64,000 nucleotides of DNA from Symsagittifera roscoffensis (Eukaryota > Xenacoelomorpha > Acoela > Convolutidae): contig NC_087071.1 in NCBI RefSeq assembly GCF_963678635.1, positions 3,425,624-3,489,623 of the forward strand. Reading direction: 5' to 3'. A program made the translations under genes and the position numbers. Position 1 is the first letter of the stretch, and the number at the start of each line of letters is the position of its first letter. This document shows positions 12,488 to 22,139 of the stretch, one piece after another. The notes under the pieces were generated by a model. It did not search any database. It was not told the origin of the DNA and worked only from the letters and a program-made list of their open reading frames with translations.

Positions 12488-13380
12488 CCCGCACCGAAGT
12501 TTCATGGGTAATAATCGATTATAATGGATTTTCGTTGGCTAAAATGTTGTGTATATAATCGATTATCATATCAAATTTAGACCACGTAATCGATTTTTAA
12601 TCTATTATAATCGATTATTTTAGAAAAATTTAAATCCATTATAATCCAGTACAATCGATTATAATTCATTTTTGTTTTCAATATAATGGATTACTTTTTG
12701 TACAAAAAATCCATGAAAATTGATTAAATTTTGTAAATAATGACTCTAATTTTTGCAACTTTCTGCAAAACTCGAATGAACACGTTCATCCAGGGGCGGC
12801 CAATATGTAGTTATTTTCCAAAAAGTGCCCAAAAACAGCATTTTTGACCCCCATTTTTGATTCCCCCCAACGTATCCACCGCCCCCCCCCCCCCCTCCAA
12901 CGTACCCCCATCCCCCCACGTACCCCCAACCACGCGATGTACCCCCTCCCTCTCTAGTTAGGGGACATCTAACTGTACTACGGGTAAGCGTGAGGGGGGA
13001 GTTGGTGTGGGATTTATAGGTAACTTTTTGTAATTTTTCATAACTCGATTGAAAATAGGAAAAATTGAAATTAAGCGAGAGAACAAAATAACTAACTCAA
13101 GTTTAACAAAATTATGAAAAAACTTCAAAAAAAACAACACACAAAAAGATTTGAATAAATAGATATTAATCCATTAGAATCGATTAAAATGGATTAGTTT
13201 TCGATTATTAAAATCGATTATAATCGATTATAATCGATTATATTGGGATTTTATTGCTTAAAAATATTATCATTATAATCCAACTTCAATCGATTATGAT
13301 CGATTATTTTTGTTGTTTTGTAGAGACTGACAATGAAAATCCAATATAATCGATTATTTTCCATGAAACTTCAGTGCGGG
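12488..13380. mobile_element. 893 bp inverted-repeat element rich in ATCGAT palindromes
   Basis: The ends are inverted repeats of about 52 bp starting CCCGCACYGAAGTTTCATGG. By eye about 46 of 52 positions agree. Each end carries ATAATCGATTAT just inside. The palindrome and close variants recur at 12550-12660 and 13180-13345, some in tandem. There is no transposase ORF, so this is a non-autonomous (MITE-like) element. Flanks share only GA, so the target-site rule is undecided. The centre (12780-13000) is a C-rich low-complexity tract. The repeated subterminal sites could be transposase-binding sites; that is inference. Confidence 0.72.
12866..12960 (+). repeat. C-rich low-complexity tract
   Basis: A homopolymer C run followed by repeated AACGTACCCCC-like words. 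It lies in the middle of the 893 bp inverted-repeat element. Confidence 0.85.
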
Positions 13381-14004
13381 GATAACTAATATCTGAACTA
13401 ATATCTAATATATGAGGATAACTAGTATCTGAACGGTAGAAAGCTTCAGAGAGACAGTAAGAAATGTGGCCCAGGCACTTGCTCTGAGACATAGCGATGA
13501 CTTCTAGATCCGAAGTCTACCCAATGAACTGTAAGTTGATTGCTTGAACCACTAGAAAAACGAGAGAACAATTGGGTAAAATACAGGAAAGTGACGTCAC
13601 AATCGAAGTCCTTGTCCCTAACTGAACACAGGTAATAGATTTGATTGGCTACAAAAGGCCGATACAAAAGACCAGTGCATCGGACGCTTGAACCATGAAG
13701 CGCTCATAGATTCTACTGGAGTCCCGGAACAAAACAGATGTGATGAGCACTAAGCCAACAATGCAGAAATATAACAGATGTAATGGTTTTTACCGAAAAG
13801 TGCATATCACAGACAGGAACGCCACAGAAATGAATTGAAAAGAACCAACAGAAAACTGAATCTGGTATGATATCTCCTAGAGTTATATCTGAAAACTAAA
13901 CAAAATTATAGCTGAATTAATAGTAAGTTTAGATAAGTGAAAAGAGAATCAGTTGATCCTTGAGAAATATTAATTTTCAATACTTGACAAAAGATGGTAG
14001 ACTA
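13381..14004. other. Gene-free stretch
   Basis: The minus-strand frames at 13304-13492 and 13446-13667 overlap in different frames and show no domain. A GAGGATAACTARTATCTGAA motif repeats near 13381 and 13415, with a variant at 11928. Confidence 0.4.
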
Positions 14005-14007
14005 TAT

Positions 14008-14225
14008 GTTTTTTTTTCAATCTGTTTTTTTTTAATCTGTTTTTTTTTTAAATCTGTTTTTTTTCAATCTGTTTTTTTTTTCAATCTGTTTTTTTTCAAT
14101 CTGTTTTTTTTTCAATCTGTTTTTTTTTCAATCTGTTTTTTTTAATCTGTTTTTTTTTCAATCTGTTCTTTTTTCAATCTGTTATTTTTTTCAATCTGTT
14201 TTTTTTTGAATTAGTTTTTTTTCAA
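14008..14225 (+). repeat. T-rich minisatellite, unit about 15-17 bp
   Basis: About 13 copies of TCAATCTG followed by 7 to 11 T. Units vary only in T-run length and a few point changes. The 61-codon Phe-rich frame here is a by-product of the repeat. Confidence 0.95.
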
Positions 14226-15582
14226 TGTCCAGACCTTTGCGAGCAATTTTTTTTAATTTTTTTTTAGTTTTAGACTATCGCGACCCACGACGAGACTCAA
14301 GCACAGACTTTCCGGGCTCAAAATCTCACCGAGATTAAGCAATTTTGATCTTAATCAATATGCGGCGCGACCCAAAAAGTCTAGACATCGATTAATTACA
14401 CTTCGCTTCCTTTTTTTAAAGTTTTTTCTTCGCTTATTATTTTTATCCGCTACAACATGCTTGGCAAAATGATGCTACATAACTGGGATACTAATTCAAA
14501 AACCAAACAGCGAATCTTCAAACTTGACCCTCAGTTTATGTTATGCAGTCATAACTTTTGTTGGTTTGTTTTAAAATCGGACTTTATAAAGCTAGTGATT
14601 GTTTTGAAAGCAAACAGAAAACGAATCAACAACCAACTAAACCAATAAATCCGATCTTTTCTCGAAGATCTGTTCCGTGGTATATTCTTTCAATTAGTCC
14701 AAAGTTTTCGTTGTTGTTGTTCTCAGTTTCAACAAAGTTGAATTTGTTTTTCATCTTACATCCGGTTCAGAAATTGATTTGTTCCAGTTTAATTTTGATC
14801 AATGCATACTAGTCCAAATATCTGTGCGACTTCAAACCCGGTTAGCTTAATTAATTTCTAAATTTTGTCGGAGTTTTGCTCGCAGAGACCCAAATACAAA
14901 AAATTCGTGTGTAAAAGTTTTCTAAATGTGCAGTAAGCTAGACGAGCATATTTACTAGTCATACAAAAGGTCTCCATAAGAAGGCTTACAAATCCACCCG
15001 AAGTAAACATATCAGCTATTTTTTAGGGTGACGGCAAAGTTGTCACTAAAAAACTGAAAACTAGAAATCACTTAAATAAGAAAAAAGTCACTAAAGTTAA
15101 GCACAAAATAATCACAAGAAGAGAAAATCTGAAGGACAAATAAACTGCTTTGCTTACCTTTAGAGCTCTAACCAAAATTGGAAAAGTCGAATTTTTGTGA
15201 GCAAAAAAACAAATAAAAGTAAACTGCAAATTAATCAGGTTCATAAATATTTTGTAATTTGCAGTTAGCTAGTCCACATTTTTCCTGGTCACAAACACAA
15301 CCACCACCAAAAGATCTTTCCCCCACACGCCATAAAAAGTACAAAGTATTAAATTTCGCTCCTCTTAGCAAATCAATTACGACAAATAAGCTTCCTTCAA
15401 TCAATATGGAACGATTTCCCGACTTACGAAGTCTCGACTTACGCGTTAATAGCGTGAATATATCGCGCGTTAATTGTCCCATTGGCCGAAATGACAGTCT
15501 TGAAAGCCCCGTAACATTACTTAAAATGATCATAGGTAAACTATTTTTTCAAATTCAAGTTGAAAATGCATTACAAAAGTTA
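14226..15582. other. Stretch without a convincing gene
   Basis: A more GC-rich patch at 14275-14400 contains two GCGACCCA words. The frames at 14457-14648, 14558-14812 and 15259-15588 have no recognised domain; the 109-codon frame at 15259-15588 is the longest. It overlaps a 100-codon antisense frame of equal quality, so I do not call either. Confidence 0.4.
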
Positions 15583-15900
15583 AGGTAAAATTACTTCAAA
15601 TGTTAAGGTAAAAAACCTTAATAATGAAGAGATTTAGGTTTTTTACCCTAACAATTTTTTGCGTTCTTAAGGGAAAAAATTAAGGTAAAAATACCTTAGT
15701 ATTAAGGTAAATATAGGTAATTTACCTATTTTTAAGGTAAATTTTCAAGGTAATTTTACCTAAAAACTTTTTTTGGTGTTTTTTAAGGCTGATACACATT
15801 AACTTTTAAGTTGATATAAGGTAAATTTTTAAGGTGTACTTAAAGTAATGCAAATTTACCTCAATTGTTCAGGTGTTTTAAGGTGTTTTTTTAGGTAAAT
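15583..15900. repeat. AGGTAA-rich patch
   Basis: TTAAGGTAAA-type words occur about nine times on the plus strand, and their complement (TTTACCTWA) about four times. Both occur at irregular spacing within 320 bp. The patch ends in TTTTTTGAGTGTGG. Pairing between direct and inverted words would make it fold. It is likely an old non-autonomous element or microsatellite-like expansion. No gene. Confidence 0.6.
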
Positions 15901-17239
15901 TTTCCCTCTTTTTTTTGAGTGTGGCTAGTTAAAATGTCTAAAATTCTTTGAAGAAAGAAAAAACTACCTCGAGCACAAACACTCCGTTACTTTCGTTACG
16001 AAAGTCGGAACAACAGTCAAATTTTTGTTGAACAACGAGAAAATCTACGAGAAAAGTAGAAACCAATCCAATAATGTAGAATTACACTGAAACAAAGACA
16101 ACGATTTAAAAAAAAATAACATTCATGTTGCACTTAAATTTTGAGCTGCAATGTGGTCGGGTATTTTTGCTCGCAATAATATAAAACAGACGCGTTTGCA
16201 GAGGAACCAAACAAAAAAAATTGAAACTAGCTTTTTCGATGAGCATATACAGGAGCGCTACAAGAAGGCCTACACATGCTTCCAAGGTCAAAAATAAGCA
16301 AAACACAAAGCTGACACAGAAACAGAAAGCAAGACAAAAAAATATGTAGATAAGTTAAACGTGTTCATAAAGTTGAATAAAATAGTTCTGCCAGTTGCTG
16401 GAAAAAATTCTGCCAGTTGCTGGAAAATACAAGGTTTTTTGGTTGCTGGAAAAAATGAGGAACGGCGGCCGGCGTGGAATTGATAGAGAGTTGATTGACA
16501 AACATTGGAGTGCGCTGGGTTATAGACATGCCATGGTGGTAAATTATTTTACCCTCTATCATATCACGTCCATCTCTAATCACCCCCCCCCCCCCCCCCT
16601 TATCAATTTTTTCTATAAAATTGGAGTTTGGTTGGCTCATTTTTCTTAATCATACAACATAGGAAAAGGTTGTTGATATTAATGTTGGTTGCACAGGGGG
16701 TGTTGCGGTTGTTGACGACGTGGGGAATTGGTAGATGGCGGATGAGTGGGTGGGGGGGCTATAAGAAAAGTCATGCTAGGAATCAATACTCGTCTAACAC
16801 TCCCTTAATACCTTATTATCTCTTATCCACGTTAGCCATTTTCCTTCCTCTCTTTTTTCTATCACCCTGCCTCATTTTGCGCGTGAACTTGAAAACTTGG
16901 CTGCTTACTTTCCTGGGTCGCGCATTGTTCCGCCTAATTTTTCAATCATGCAAAGTCTTGTTGAAAAGCTTAGTTTCGGATCGTTTAGTTTCCAACATCA
17001 ATAGCCAACAAGATTGTATCAAGATCATAAAAAGGCTAAATTAGAGGTCAATTAGTGGCAGATGCTCCGATGGCCAGTACCTGTCAATTAGTGCCAAGCA
17101 CTAGAATGAAATTGAAGTTGATTGGCAGATAAGAAATGCACATATTTAACCTAATTTAACCACTATGACATTCTCCTTTTTGGACTCTCCGAGTTTTTCT
17201 TCTATTTTCTGTCCCTTCATTTGGAGATGTGATCAGACA
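15901..17239. other. Gene-free stretch with short repeats
   Basis: Contains a TTCTGCCAGTTGCTGGAAAA repeat (two full copies and one partial, 16387-16455) and a poly-C run at about 16582-16599. The frames at 16365-16640, 16395-16649 and 16628-17044 overlap on both strands and lack domains. Confidence 0.45.
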
Positions 17240-17945
17240 TCACTGCCTCTATTTTGCTGACCGCCGATCTTTGACTTCCGCTCCTGCGCGAGGCTGTTAC
17301 ATTTTGACAGCTATTCGAGTCTTGGCTCGAGTACAAGACCAGACGTTGTTTTCTCCCCCATTTTTTTCGTCCCCTGGCTGGGTACTTTCTATTTGCACCG
17401 ATTGTGCATCGGTTGTTTGTGCCGAATTAGCATTTGGGTCGTGGAATACGTTGTCCGCCGCTCAGTTTCTTTCTTTCCCCGATCGTGTACCATTCGCGCG
17501 TCGCCTGTCTTTTGCTTTTTCTGCCTCTCTCGCTCTTTACTTTTTCTCCCCTATCCCACTATCGCCGCTCCCGTTTGTCAATCACTCGCCTAGCGTTCGC
17601 TTCAAGGGCCCGTCCGAGCTCCGCTCTGGGTTTTCTATGGCCGGTTGCTGGCCTAGTTGGAATTTTGCCCGCTATACGCTTTGTTGCGAGTGGCCTTCCC
17701 TGGTCCTCGTCGGATTCGGACTCGTTGTCGGATTCGTATTGTCATCCTCATCCTTTGCGTGCTCTTACACTGGCTGGAGCTGAATTATTCAGGTAACTGA
17801 CCTTGGCAGCCAATTTCCTTCGGAGTCGGCGATTTTGATATATCGTCAGCGGCCCGCTTCATTGGTTCTGTGATTTTTCGGATGGCTACTCCGGACATCC
17901 TAAGAAAGCTTCCACTCATCTTTTCGAGTTCGATCAGTAAATTCA
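17240..17945 (-). pseudogene. Probable tail of the Ty3/gypsy element beyond the copia insertion
   Basis: This GC-richer block joins the 3' end of the copia frame. On the minus strand it reads, in shifting frames, an acidic SDNESESDEDQGRP segment and then LATKRIAGKIPTRPATGHR and a basic stretch. This resembles the low-complexity, basic C-terminal tail found after integrase in some gypsy elements. The gypsy pol upstream (22.1-25.1 kb) is on the same strand and lacks its own end, so the simplest reading is one gypsy element split by copia. The frame is broken. Inference; the plus-strand 184-codon frame here is a shadow. Confidence 0.4.
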
Positions 17946-20900
17946 ACAGGAATAATCCTTCATTACAGGCTAACGAAAGAGCTGTAGCCTCTGATTCAGC
18001 TGTAGATTTTGCAACAGTAGTTTGGAGTTTGCTAGCCCACGATATTGCACCGCTGTTTTCAAACAGGAAAAAGCAATATCCACTAGTACTGCGTCTAGTG
18101 TCACTGTCACCTCCCCAATCAGAATCAGAATAGCCATACAAGATTGGCGTAGCAGTACATCGTCTGTAGATAAGTTTATACGATCTAGTTCCTTTCAAAT
18201 ATCGTAGAACTCGTTTTGCAGCAATCCAGTGTACTTCAGTAGGGTCGTTCACATATCTACTCAAGCAATGAGCGATGAATGAAATATCAGGCCTTGTAGT
18301 AATTGACAAGTAACTTAGACTGCCGATAAGTCCTCTATAATCTTTGTCGTTTGCTAATTTCACCTCATTTGGTAGCCGTTTACAAAGTTTTAAACCATCA
18401 GCTGCAGGTGTAGACACTGGTTTACACTCAATCAAACCAAATTTTGACAGTAGCTTGTCAATATACGCTTCCTGAGAAATTTCTAACCCATCCCCACAAA
18501 AGTTGAATTTCATCCCCAAAAACCAATAAAGTTTTGCTGTTTCGCTGATTTTGAATTGACTAGATATTTGTTGTTCAAATGATATAAACTTGTTAGCATC
18601 ATTGCAAGCGTAAATTATATCATCCACCCAAATGCATACGTATTCCAAAACATCTTTTGAAATTCTCATGAAAAGACAGGGATCACTTTTTGACGCTGTA
18701 AAATCTATTGACTTAAGGAACATCTGTAAGGTATAGTACCAATTTCTTCCTGACTGCTTTAATCCATAAATAGATTTATTTAGCTTACAAACAAGTTGAT
18801 TACCCCCACTGTCTTTCTGCTCAAAACCTTCAGGTTGTTGCAGGAAGACATTCTCTTCCAAATTAGCGTTTAGATAGGCTGTTTTTACGTCCCATTGTCT
18901 TACATCAAAACCCTTAGCTGTTGAAATTGCTAAAATAAGTCGTAATGTTGCCATTTTTACTGTAGGACAAAAGGTTTCCTTGAAATCAACGCCTTTGATT
19001 TGATTGTAGCCTTTAGCCACATATCTTGCCTTGTATCTTGAAATTCCCCCCTCATGATTGTATTTCAAAGTAAAATGCCACCTTCTCCCCAAAATAGTTT
19101 GATCCGTTTGTGGAACTAATTCCCAGACATTATTGTTGATCAGAGAATTATATTCATCCTGCATTGCTTTTTTCCAATTGGGGTTAGAAAGTGCATCGTT
19201 AGCATTTTTTGGCAAATTATCAACATAAAAAGTTGCATCAGCTAGCCAACACTCATCAAAAATTGTCTCATTTCTAAAAAATGAAATCTCAGGCGCATTT
19301 AATTGTTTGATCCGTTCGCTGCGGCGTAATTGATCATTTTCAAGGTTTCCGCCATTAACAATATCCGCAGAATTTTTCTCAGAAATCTCAGAATAGTTTT
19401 CAACGCTTATTTTCAATTCCCGTCCAGAATCATTTTCATCGTCATTTTTGAAAGGAAAAACTTTTTCATCAAAAGTAACATTTCTACTCTCCAAAATATC
19501 AAAGTTTCCATCAAGCTCAGTTCCTACTATATAACATTTACTGTTCAGACTATATCCAAGCAGAAATCCTTTCACGGCCCTTGAATCAAGTTTTTCCATG
19601 TTTTCTTTTTCGACAAACATATATGCAGCACAACCAAAAATTTTTACGTGTTTCAAATCAGGTTTGCTTTGGAAAAATTTTTCGTATGGGGTTACCCCAA
19701 TTGCAGAATGATAAACTCGGTTTTTCAAGTAGAAAGCTGTTTTCAATGCAAAAGACCAAAATTTCTTTTCCATGCTGGCAGTTTGTAAAAGACATCTAGT
19801 TATTGCCATTACACTACCCCAAGTTCGCTCTATTTTACCATTTTCCTCTGGTGTATAAGGCGCAGAAAATTCAGTTCTTATGGCATTATCAAGACAAAAC
19901 TGTTTAAACTTTCCAAATTTGAACTCTTTTGGATTATCACTAGCTATTGTTTTTGGTTTAACATAATCCGCTATGAACTGTTTGAGCATCTGAGTGCTAT
20001 CACTTTTATTTTTCAATAAGTAAACCGCAGAAAATCTTGTGTAGGAATCAATAAAACCTATTGCGTACTTAAAATTGTCTACAGATATCGTATCAATTGG
20101 TCCCAAAATATCCGTATGAACAATTTCTAGTTTTTCAGTAGCTCTAGTCCCCCAAACTTTTGGTATCGCTTTCCGCTTAGCTTTTTCAGTTTGACAATCA
20201 ACACAGTTATTATGTTTCTTTTGGCTAAATTTAACTCCCTCCGTTAGATTTTCTAATTTCTTGATGTCATCAAAATTATTATGACCAAGCCGTTTATGCC
20301 AAATTTCTATGTTCGAAACAACCATTGCAACATTTTCCACAGAGTGTTCATTTGCCAGTTCAATTTTCATTTTGAAAAGATCTCGTTGATTTTGAAGCAA
20401 AATTTCAGAACTATCTGGTAAAATTATTCTGGGACAAACATCATCAAACATTACATCAGCTTTATTTCTGTTAAGTTTAGACACAGAAACTAAATTTGCC
20501 GTATACGTAGGTACAAACAGAGTATCTTTCAGTTCTATAGTTATCAATCGACCATCACTTGTTTGAACTTTAAACGTTACTTTTCCCTTTCCCACAATTT
20601 TTGAATTACTTCCATTTGCACAGCCAACATTTCCATTAATATTCGTATCAAGTTCCGTAAAAAATTCGCGTGTTTTAAACATATGCGCAGAGCAACCGCT
20701 ATCAATCAAGCAAAATTTGTCGGAATTTACGCCAAAATCATTGTCATTAGAATGAAAACTGAAAAAGTCGACAGTATTTTCATTTTCTGAAGTAAAATGG
20801 CTTTTGTTTTGTTGATTTTTTGATGTAAACTGTTTTTGATGGCTGCTATTTGAATGGTTATTTTGGGTATTTTTCCTACAATCTCTAGCAAAATGTCCCA

Positions 20901-21609
20901 TTTGATTGCAATTGTAGCATTTTATGTCTTTCTTGCAATCCTGTTTTCTATGACCTTGCTTTCCGCAACTGTAGCATTTAATAGTTTTATTACTAAAAAA
21001 CGTTTCATTTGTTGAATTTTTCTGCAAAAAAGTCTTGCTTGTTTCGGCAAAATTTGACAAATCTCTTTTAATCTCGTCCAAGCTTTTTGCAGCTTTCGAA
21101 AAATTCACCACAGTTGTAAAATTATCAAATTCTTTTGGTAGTCCTTTTAAAAGCATTGCAATCATCATTTTTTCAGAAATACCCTCTCCCGCTTCTTGTA
21201 GATTCATTTGCAAATTTTCCGATCTAAGTATGTAGTCCTTAATCGATTCGCTCGCCTCTAATTTCAAATTAGAAATTTCATTTAACATTTTTTGAACACG
21301 TGGTCGTTCCGTACTTTTAAAGTAGCTTTGCAGCCGATTCCATGCCGCTGAACCATCTGGTTTATCGCGTTTTATTAGCATTACAGACTTTCGATCAAGG
21401 CATTGTATTAATTCACACCACAATTGTTCTTTTCTATCATTAACATTAGTCTCATTTTCACTACTTCCTGGAACATCTGTTCCCTTCAAGGTTTTCTTTA
21501 AATTCAAAAGAACTATACGAGCTTCAAATTGCTCAGCAAAATACTCCCAATCATTTTCATTTCCCGAAAAAGTCAATTTTTCCAATCTTGTTTGAATACT
21601 TCGTGCCAT
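17785..21609 (-). CDS. Ty1/copia retrotransposon Gag-Pol polyprotein, 3'-truncated element
   Basis: The frame is 1,274 codons without a stop, starting at an ATG with good context (AACCATGG). It encodes a Gag-like region (residues 1-200) and two CCHC zinc knuckles (CYSCGKQGHRKQDC about 212-225; CYNCNQMGHFARDC about 231-244). The protease has LIDSGCSAHM at about 301. The integrase has a zinc site H438/H443/C469/C472 and D500, D558 and E594, giving 35-residue D-E spacing. RT contains WDVKTAYLNA and IWVDDII, and RNase H starts at YGYSDSDWGGD. Order PR-INT-RT-RH is diagnostic of copia. RNase H breaks off after about codon 1220. The final Asp region is missing, and the last 50 or so residues appear to come from adjoining DNA. 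An intact frame in such a decayed window points to a fairly recent insertion later truncated at its 3' end. Confidence 0.95.
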   Translation of the reverse strand: MARSIQTRLEKLTFSGNENDWEYFAEQFEARIVLLNLKKTLKGTDVPGSSENETNVNDRKEQLWCELIQCLDRKSVMLIKRDKPDGSAAWNRLQSYFKSTERPRVQKMLNEISNLKLEASESIKDYILRSENLQMNLQEAGEGISEKMMIAMLLKGLPKEFDNFTTVVNFSKAAKSLDEIKRDLSNFAETSKTFLQKNSTNETFFSNKTIKCYSCGKQGHRKQDCKKDIKCYNCNQMGHFARDCRKNTQNNHSNSSHQKQFTSKNQQNKSHFTSENENTVDFFSFHSNDNDFGVNSDKFCLIDSGCSAHMFKTREFFTELDTNINGNVGCANGSNSKIVGKGKVTFKVQTSDGRLITIELKDTLFVPTYTANLVSVSKLNRNKADVMFDDVCPRIILPDSSEILLQNQRDLFKMKIELANEHSVENVAMVVSNIEIWHKRLGHNNFDDIKKLENLTEGVKFSQKKHNNCVDCQTEKAKRKAIPKVWGTRATEKLEIVHTDILGPIDTISVDNFKYAIGFIDSYTRFSAVYLLKNKSDSTQMLKQFIADYVKPKTIASDNPKEFKFGKFKQFCLDNAIRTEFSAPYTPEENGKIERTWGSVMAITRCLLQTASMEKKFWSFALKTAFYLKNRVYHSAIGVTPYEKFFQSKPDLKHVKIFGCAAYMFVEKENMEKLDSRAVKGFLLGYSLNSKCYIVGTELDGNFDILESRNVTFDEKVFPFKNDDENDSGRELKISVENYSEISEKNSADIVNGGNLENDQLRRSERIKQLNAPEISFFRNETIFDECWLADATFYVDNLPKNANDALSNPNWKKAMQDEYNSLINNNVWELVPQTDQTILGRRWHFTLKYNHEGGISRYKARYVAKGYNQIKGVDFKETFCPTVKMATLRLILAISTAKGFDVRQWDVKTAYLNANLEENVFLQQPEGFEQKDSGGNQLVCKLNKSIYGLKQSGRNWYYTLQMFLKSIDFTASKSDPCLFMRISKDVLEYVCIWVDDIIYACNDANKFISFEQQISSQFKISETAKLYWFLGMKFNFCGDGLEISQEAYIDKLLSKFGLIECKPVSTPAADGLKLCKRLPNEVKLANDKDYRGLIGSLSYLSITTRPDISFIAHCLSRYVNDPTEVHWIAAKRVLRYLKGTRSYKLIYRRCTATPILYGYSDSDWGGDSDTRRSTSGYCFFLFENSGAISWASKLQTTVAKSTAESEATALSLACNEGLFLLNLLIELEKMSGSFLRMSGVAIRKITEPMKRAADDISKSPTPKEIGCQGQLPE

Positions 21610-21804
21610 GGTTAAATGTCACTTCAAATTTCGAATTGTAAAACTTCTCTTTCAAAACTTCTCTTTTCTTTCAAAACTTCTATTTTCAAAGTTGTAATTC
21701 ATACGAACCAATTCTTTTCTTTCTCTTGAAATCCTATTCATACAAACCACCGTAGAATTTTACTCTCTGATGCTGTCAGGCGTAGAGTCTCAATTCTTCA
21801 CGAA

Positions 21805-21817
21805 ATCGCCCATAACC
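21805..21817 (-). promoter_or_regulatory. Copia primer-binding site
   Basis: Read on the minus strand the sequence is GGTTATGGGCG. It resembles the copia primer site, which pairs with an internal (half-molecule) part of initiator tRNA-Met. It lies about 200 bp before the Gag-Pol ATG, as expected just after the 5' LTR. Confidence 0.7.
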
Positions 21818-22110
21818 TCTCAGGGTCCATAAATTGAAATAGCAGCGAAAGATTTAATTGAATGAATTAGTTTCCCATTTTTAGTATCAAGAGATTAAAG
21901 ATCATGACTTCAGAGATTATTCACATCGGTATGAACGAATTATTACTTCAGATGAAAGTCAATTGGTTTTAATTAGACAGTGTGCTAAATATATATAATG
22001 CACAGTTGAAATCTTTTTTGTATGCGCGCTCTCCGCGACTAATTTAGTTTTCAGTAATTATTAACTTTATGGTTTTGGTCATCCGTTCGTTGGAACACTC
22101 ATCCCGATGA
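21818..22110 (-). repeat. Copia 5' LTR (limits approximate)
   Basis: The LTR is inferred from its place next to the primer site. On the minus strand a TATA-like element (TTATATATATTTAGC) lies at 21986-22000, suiting an LTR promoter about 380 bp upstream of the ATG. No matching 3' LTR is found below 17785, so the outer limit cannot be fixed. TG/CA ends were not confirmed. Confidence 0.5.
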
Positions 22111-22139
22111 TACATCCGCTTTGCTAAGGCCCGCTGTCA

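Noticed and set aside
14008-14225. Regularly spaced repeats that could suggest a CRISPR array
   Set aside because: Units are only T-run plus TCAATCTG with no unique spacers, in eukaryotic-looking DNA; it is a minisatellite.
15259-15588. 109-codon ORF between repeats
   Set aside because: An antisense ORF of equal length overlaps it, no domain or splice context, and it runs into the AGGTAA repeat.
17229-17783. 184-codon plus-strand ORF
   Set aside because: It is antisense to readable gypsy-tail sequence, has low-complexity Ser/Phe content and no domain.
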